Assembly: GCF_900101385.1 (NCBI RefSeq)
Contig: NZ_FMZB01000002.1
Location: forward strand, 186,001 to 250,000
DNA: 64,000 bases
Direction of reading: 5' to 3'
Source: Terribacillus halophilus
GTDB taxonomy: Bacteria > Bacillota > Bacilli > Bacillales > Amphibacillaceae
Part shown: positions 60,387 through 64,000 of the stretch, one piece after another
How the letters are laid out: each line of letters begins with the position of its first letter
Position numbering within the stretch: the stretch's first letter is position 1
Made by a program: the position numbers and the translations under genes
Notes under the pieces: generated by a model
Seen by the model: only the letters and a program-made list of their open reading frames with translations
Told to the model about the DNA's origin: nothing
Databases searched by the model: none

Positions 60387-60713
60387 ATGTTAGAGATCAA
60401 ATCTATAGTTAAAGATATTGAAGATTGGGGTGAGGACGCGGACGATTTTATCGTTTCTTTTGAAATTGACGTAGGAGAACAGGATATACCAGCAGCGTCA
60501 GATATGCTTACCTTTAGTGTTATAAGCCCAAAAAGATTAAGTAAGGTGTTGGATAAAGTTGATATAGAAATAGGACATGGCTATCTTCTAATGAAAGATT
60601 TTAATATTAGAAACATGCAATTATATCTAGAGAATATTATGAATAAATGTAAAGACGAGGATTATGATATATATCTGAATAACCTAGCAAGATATTTTAA
60701 ACTGCACGATTAA
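60387..60713 (+). CDS. Imm8-like orphan immunity protein
   Basis: 108 aa, GAGGCGG upstream. EIKSIVKDIEDWGEDADDFI and VSFEIDVGEQDIPAASDMLT, then GHGYLLMKDFNIRNMQLYLE, resemble the Imm8 family. Acidic, soluble. No toxin beside it. Confidence 0.7.
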   Translation: MLEIKSIVKDIEDWGEDADDFIVSFEIDVGEQDIPAASDMLTFSVISPKRLSKVLDKVDIEIGHGYLLMKDFNIRNMQLYLENIMNKCKDEDYDIYLNNLARYFKLHD

Positions 60714-60919
60714 ACAGAAAAAGTATACCTTGTTTATATCAAATAATATCCATATGAACTACACATATATTATTTGATAGGAATCATTACACTATACCCC
60801 GAATAATAGACACATATAAAGAATAAGGTTTTTTAAATTTATGTTAATTAGGTGTTAATAGTAATCCTACTTACATCACATTATAATCAAAAAACTCTGA
60901 GGGATTAGGAAGATATTGT

Positions 60920-61432
60920 ATGCATTTTGAAATAAAATGTACGTTAAATGAGGAACAAATAATTTTATTAAATGAATTAAAAGGAGCAACACTAATAAAT
61001 CTCTTTATTGAAGACTGTGGAGATTTTGCTCTAAATGTTGCATTAGAAACCGAAACTCAAAAATTATTGATTAGCAATAAAACTATCACAGCTAGCGATG
61101 ATGATGACTACCCACGCTTTGTTATACAAAAGATAGAAACTATAGACGATGATTACATCATTAAAAAGATAAACAAGGTAATAAACAGTATCAGCATCAT
61201 CCGAGATAACTCAACTTGGCATAACAGTGACCATCATTGGGATACAACTTGCGACGCAGCAATTAAGTTAACTCTAGAAGATGAGTTTCTATATCTTATA
61301 GCTCACGACTCCATTGCTGGATTTATTAAGTTGGAAAAAATCAACGATGAGAATAAAGAAGGTTTAGTACTCAAGGATTACTGGGCTATGAAAACTGATA
61401 ACATTGATTCTCAGAATTGGATTTTTGTTTAA
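60920..61432 (+). CDS. Hypothetical protein, probable orphan immunity
   Basis: 170 aa: HFEIKCTLNEEQIILLNELK, GDFALNVALETETQKLLISN, RDNSTWHNSDHHWDTTCDAA, HDSIAGFIKLEKINDENKEG. Mixed alpha/beta, acidic. I do not recognise the family. Weak ribosome site. Lies in a row of immunity genes on the same strand with similarly AT-rich composition. Confidence 0.6.
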   Translation: MHFEIKCTLNEEQIILLNELKGATLINLFIEDCGDFALNVALETETQKLLISNKTITASDDDDYPRFVIQKIETIDDDYIIKKINKVINSISIIRDNSTWHNSDHHWDTTCDAAIKLTLEDEFLYLIAHDSIAGFIKLEKINDENKEGLVLKDYWAMKTDNIDSQNWIFV

Positions 61433-61586
61433 CTATATTAACAGTATCGCTTTTTGAAGGTATATTTTTATAATGACTCTTATTAATTTTTGATACGTAG
61501 TGATAAGATAAGTACTTAGTTAGATGAAGGACCACTAATAAGCCCACTGTTATTGCTAGTACAAGAACAAATCCAGGAGATATAAT

Positions 61587-61713
61587 ATGCATTTTGATGA
61601 ATTCAAAAAAAGAGTAGCAATGGGTGAAGAGTTTCAATTTTACTATAAGAATGAAAGTTATTGGATTAGCAGAAATAACTATCCGTGAATTATGGGAAGA
61701 GCTAGAGGTTTGA
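61587..61713 (+). pseudogene. Small immunity-like gene, deleted
   Basis: AGGAGA then ATG: MHFDEFKKRVAMGEEFQFYY, KNESYWISRNN, after which the middle is missing and the typical end ITIRELWEELEV occurs in another frame. This start/end pair is familiar from ~75-aa proteins linked to toxin loci. Internal deletion of about 20 codons. Confidence 0.65.
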
Positions 61714-61770
61714 TCCACTAATGGCCATAAATATAGTAAAGGAGTTATCCTGAAAGGCACTAAAATAAAA

Positions 61771-61800
61771 AATGCTCAGCGACATAGCCGCTGAGCATTC
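61771..61800. terminator. Terminator between immunity array and adh
   Basis: AATGCTCAGCG/CGCTGAGCATT perfect stem, AAAAAA before and TTATT after. Confidence 0.8.
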
Positions 61801-61822
61801 TTATTGGAATAGTTTAAGTTAA

Positions 61823-62929
61823 TTAAGCTTGGTATTCTTTATCAATAATTAAAATTGGTTTGATAGTAGACCCATTCGCTGAATCCTCGAATGCTTGCTG
61901 GATATCATCCATTTCATAGAATTTCACCAATTTATCGAATGGGAACTGACCGTTTTGGTAGAACTTCACTAGTTTTGGAATGATCAATTGCGGTACAGCA
62001 TCGCCTTCTACAACACCTTTCAGTGTTACAGCTTTTGTCATGATTTCATTGGTAACGTTGATTGTCAGGTCACGTTTACCCACGGCAACTGTCGCACATT
62101 CACCTTTGACACGTAAGCAGCGGATTGCGGCTAGTGTTACTTCTGGAACACCTGTTGTTTCCAAAGAATAATGCGCACCTTTGCCAGTGATTTCTTTGAT
62201 TTTCTCCGCAGCATCTTCGTTTTTGCTGTTGATTGTATGTGTTGCGCCAAGCTCTTTTGCTAATTCCAAACGGCTGTCATGGATATCTACAGCGATGATT
62301 GGGTAGCAGCCAGCGATTTTCGCAGCCATCATACCAGATAGACCTACAGCTCCTGTACCGAATACGACAAAGCTTGTACCAGCTTCTGGAGCAAGGGAAT
62401 TTAAGACAGTACCACTGCCTGTCATAAGTCCGCAGCCAAGTGGTCCCAATAGACGAAGATCTGCCTCTTTATCGATTTTCACCACGTTCTTCTCATCTAC
62501 TGTGCTGTACGTAGCGAAAGAAGATTGGCCAAAGAACTGTGATACCTCTTGTTCCTCTTTATGAATTGGTGATACACCATATTTGTTTTTACCTGCGAAG
62601 TTAAGCTCCATCATGTTTTCACAGCCGCCTGCATTACCTTCCAGGCAGTTATCACAATGACCGCAATAGCTAAATCCAAGTACGACATGATCCCCTGGTT
62701 CAACAGTAGTAACATTGCTGCCTACTCTTTCTACAATCCCTGAACCTTCATGTCCTAGTACAGCCGGATATGGTACTGGCAGCGAGCCATCCAGTACAGT
62801 TGCATCTGTATGACAAACACCCGAAGCAACAATTCGTACCAACACCTCATCAGCTTTTGGCTCATCCAACTGCAGTGTCCGCTTGTTAAAATCGCTTTCT
62901 TCAGTAGTTAACATTGCTTGGATTTCCAT
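61823..62929 (-). CDS. Zinc-dependent alcohol dehydrogenase
   Basis: 368 aa medium-chain dehydrogenase. Catalytic zinc site: GVCHTD Cys, GHEGSG His-Glu, and Cys in LGPLGCGLMTGSG; structural zinc: CGHCDNCLEGNAGGC. Rossmann motif GTGAVGLSG. The sequence around VLGHEGSGIVERVGS and the insertion MMELNFAGKNKYGVSPIHKE fit aryl/benzyl-alcohol type NAD-dependent enzymes. Divergent from a TetR gene that likely controls it. The substrate is a guess from the family. Confidence 0.9.
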   Translation of the reverse strand: MEIQAMLTTEESDFNKRTLQLDEPKADEVLVRIVASGVCHTDATVLDGSLPVPYPAVLGHEGSGIVERVGSNVTTVEPGDHVVLGFSYCGHCDNCLEGNAGGCENMMELNFAGKNKYGVSPIHKEEQEVSQFFGQSSFATYSTVDEKNVVKIDKEADLRLLGPLGCGLMTGSGTVLNSLAPEAGTSFVVFGTGAVGLSGMMAAKIAGCYPIIAVDIHDSRLELAKELGATHTINSKNEDAAEKIKEITGKGAHYSLETTGVPEVTLAAIRCLRVKGECATVAVGKRDLTINVTNEIMTKAVTLKGVVEGDAVPQLIIPKLVKFYQNGQFPFDKLVKFYEMDDIQQAFEDSANGSTIKPILIIDKEYQA

Positions 62930-63146
62930 CCTAATTCCCCCAGTTATACATTTTTCAATTATATTAAAGAGGTTTATAATATAATTAACCTAAGTATAAA
63001 GAATCAGAAAGCAGCGTTTCAATCACTGAAAAATTGAAAATGTATGGGTTTTCAACTATGAGGATAGTACTGTATAGTTTTTCAACAAAAAAATTAAAGT
63101 GTCTAAAATCATATATCATAGAGAAAGTATTTAGCGAGGGAAAATC

Positions 63147-63737
63147 ATGCCGAAAACAGACCGAAGAATTGAGCGAACAAAAGCCACGCTAATAGCAACG
63201 TTTCAACAACTAGTTTTAGAGAGAGGCTATGCCAAAGTTAAAGTAAAAGATATTGTAGATGAAGCCAATTACAACCGCACCACCTTTTACGTCCATTATG
63301 ACAGCAAAGAGCAATTGGCCAAAGAAATGATCGAACTGGAAATGGACCGTTTCTGTTATGAATTCTGCAAACCAGTTCGTGATAATCCTATCCTTGATTT
63401 AACAAAGATGAACCCGAATGAAACAGATGTTTTTCAGTATATGAAGGATAACAGCCATTACTATGACTTGCTTGTTATTCAAGATCCTATACCAGGAATC
63501 CGTGAAGCTTTGTTAGAGGTGCTGAAGGATATGTTTCAGAATAAATTCTCCTTTATAGGCGATAAGGCATCTGAGATTAATGCAGATTATTTCACTCATT
63601 ATAGAGCTTACGGTATATATGGCTGGATATTAGAGTGGATTAGGGCTGAGTATGATGCAACGCCTTCCGAGATGGCAAGGAGAATTATTAATTTGTTGCA
63701 TTATCATTCAGCATTAATGAAAGAAGCTAATAGGTAA
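63147..63737 (+). CDS. TetR/AcrR-family regulator
   Basis: 196 aa, GCGAGGG upstream. N-terminal TetR HTH: RRIERTKATLIATFQQLVLE, then VKVKDIVDEANYNRTTFYVH with YDSKEQL. The C-terminal ligand domain is of the TetR_C_7/YxbF-like type (YRAYGIYGWILEWIRAEYDA). Divergent from the alcohol dehydrogenase across a 217-base region, so it is probably that gene's repressor. Confidence 0.88.
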   Translation: MPKTDRRIERTKATLIATFQQLVLERGYAKVKVKDIVDEANYNRTTFYVHYDSKEQLAKEMIELEMDRFCYEFCKPVRDNPILDLTKMNPNETDVFQYMKDNSHYYDLLVIQDPIPGIREALLEVLKDMFQNKFSFIGDKASEINADYFTHYRAYGIYGWILEWIRAEYDATPSEMARRIINLLHYHSALMKEANR

Positions 63738-63865
63738 TAATAATTATTGAAGAATAAAAATTCCTATCTTGTTATCTACTCCCTATTTTTCGGGTAATAA
63801 ATATTGATATAGATATATTCACGTCTTGAAGGTGAAATATATTATATCTAATGAGGAGGATTTAA

Positions 63866-64000
63866 ATGTCTGATGTACACAATAAAGAGCAGCGAAGTAA
63901 AAATATGAGAGCAATCAATCCCAATCAAAACTAGAAAATCGAGTAACAAAGGAACTTTGGAACAAAGGCTTGCGATTTCGAAAGAATGTAAAAGACCTCT
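63866..64000 (+). pseudogene. vsr: Very-short-patch-repair endonuclease start, frameshifted, cut by window end
   Basis: AGGAGGA then MSDVHNKEQRSKNMRAI, after which one base is missing near 63920 (stop soon after). The next frame reads QSKLENRVTKELWNKGLRFR and KNVKDL. The whole matches the N-terminus of Vsr T:G-mismatch endonucleases, which accompany cytosine-C5 methyltransferases. Whether this is a decayed gene or a one-base sequence error cannot be told. The rest lies beyond the window, and a restriction-modification locus may follow. Confidence 0.7.

Noticed and set aside
61386-61760. 124-codon minus-strand frame
   Set aside because: Overlaps the end of the 60920 gene and a recognisable plus-strand immunity remnant with a good ribosome site; composition is not protein-like.

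Overview
The window looks like a chromosomal stretch of a low-GC Gram-positive bacterium of the Bacillaceae (Terribacillus/Oceanobacillus-like is my guess; I cannot fix the genus). The reasons are AGGAGG-type ribosome sites with many TTG/GTG starts, T-box and glycine riboswitches, Rap/Phr-type signalling genes, LXG/WXG100 type VII (T7SSb) effectors, and OmpR-type two-component systems paired with ABC exporters. No rRNA, tRNA, CRISPR array or T7SS core machinery (EssB/EssC) is visible.

Layout. 0-3 kb: membrane protein, MepB-like protein, Bax inhibitor-1 protein, a serine-recombinase stub and a small XRE regulator. 3-16 kb (minus strand): a polymorphic-toxin locus. It has two T7SS-type small-protein operons with near-duplicate promoters, one full-length toxin (11222-12925) with an Imm22-type immunity gene, and downstream a graveyard of promoterless toxin C-terminal cassettes, each with an immunity gene. 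The cassettes begin with the same ~400-435 bp segment as the full-length toxin and are separated by decayed serine-recombinase genes, palindromic operator-like repeats, a diverged intercassette repeat and IS110 fragments. 16.5-22.4 kb (plus strand): an LXG effector with a glycine-rich, probably membrane-acting C-terminus, followed by a tandem array of DUF443-type membrane (immunity) and DUF4176-type genes, one copy collapsed. 22.4-26.3 kb: decayed amidohydrolase, then a two-component system with an ABC exporter. 26.6 kb: an orphan Phr-like peptide. 27-36 kb: T-box/proS, a glycerate-uptake operon with its CdaR regulator, an ECF sigma/anti-sigma pair, and an amino-acid permease under a glycine riboswitch. 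36-43 kb: small genes, a DUF2268 protease, a methyltransferase, an M23 peptidase, and a second two-component/ABC-2 exporter set. 43-51 kb: a truncated Rap with its Phr, an orphan sensor kinase, a BASS transporter (a fragment of which abuts the truncated Rap), and an intact Rap-Phr pair. 51-56 kb: an oxidoreductase, a mannose-family PTS operon with a structured leader, and manO. 56-61.7 kb: a second LXG nuclease toxin with its DUF600 immunity protein and a string of orphan immunity genes. 62-64 kb: a zinc alcohol dehydrogenase, a TetR regulator, and the start of a frameshifted vsr-like gene.

How the genes work together. The dominant theme is interbacterial antagonism. Three T7SS-effector loci carry at least three nuclease-type toxin tips and one membrane-type tip, backed by a wide set of immunity genes (Syd/SUKH, colicin-Im-like, DUF600 twice, Imm22, DUF4274, CdiI_2-like, Imm8-like, DUF443 four times). 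The shared segment makes the 3-13 kb locus a plausible C-terminal switching system, in which homologous recombination brings silent tips to the single complete N-terminal delivery domain. The second theme is signalling: three Phr-like pre-peptides share a Lys/Glu-Gly-Asp-X-Gly core, with one intact and one broken Rap.
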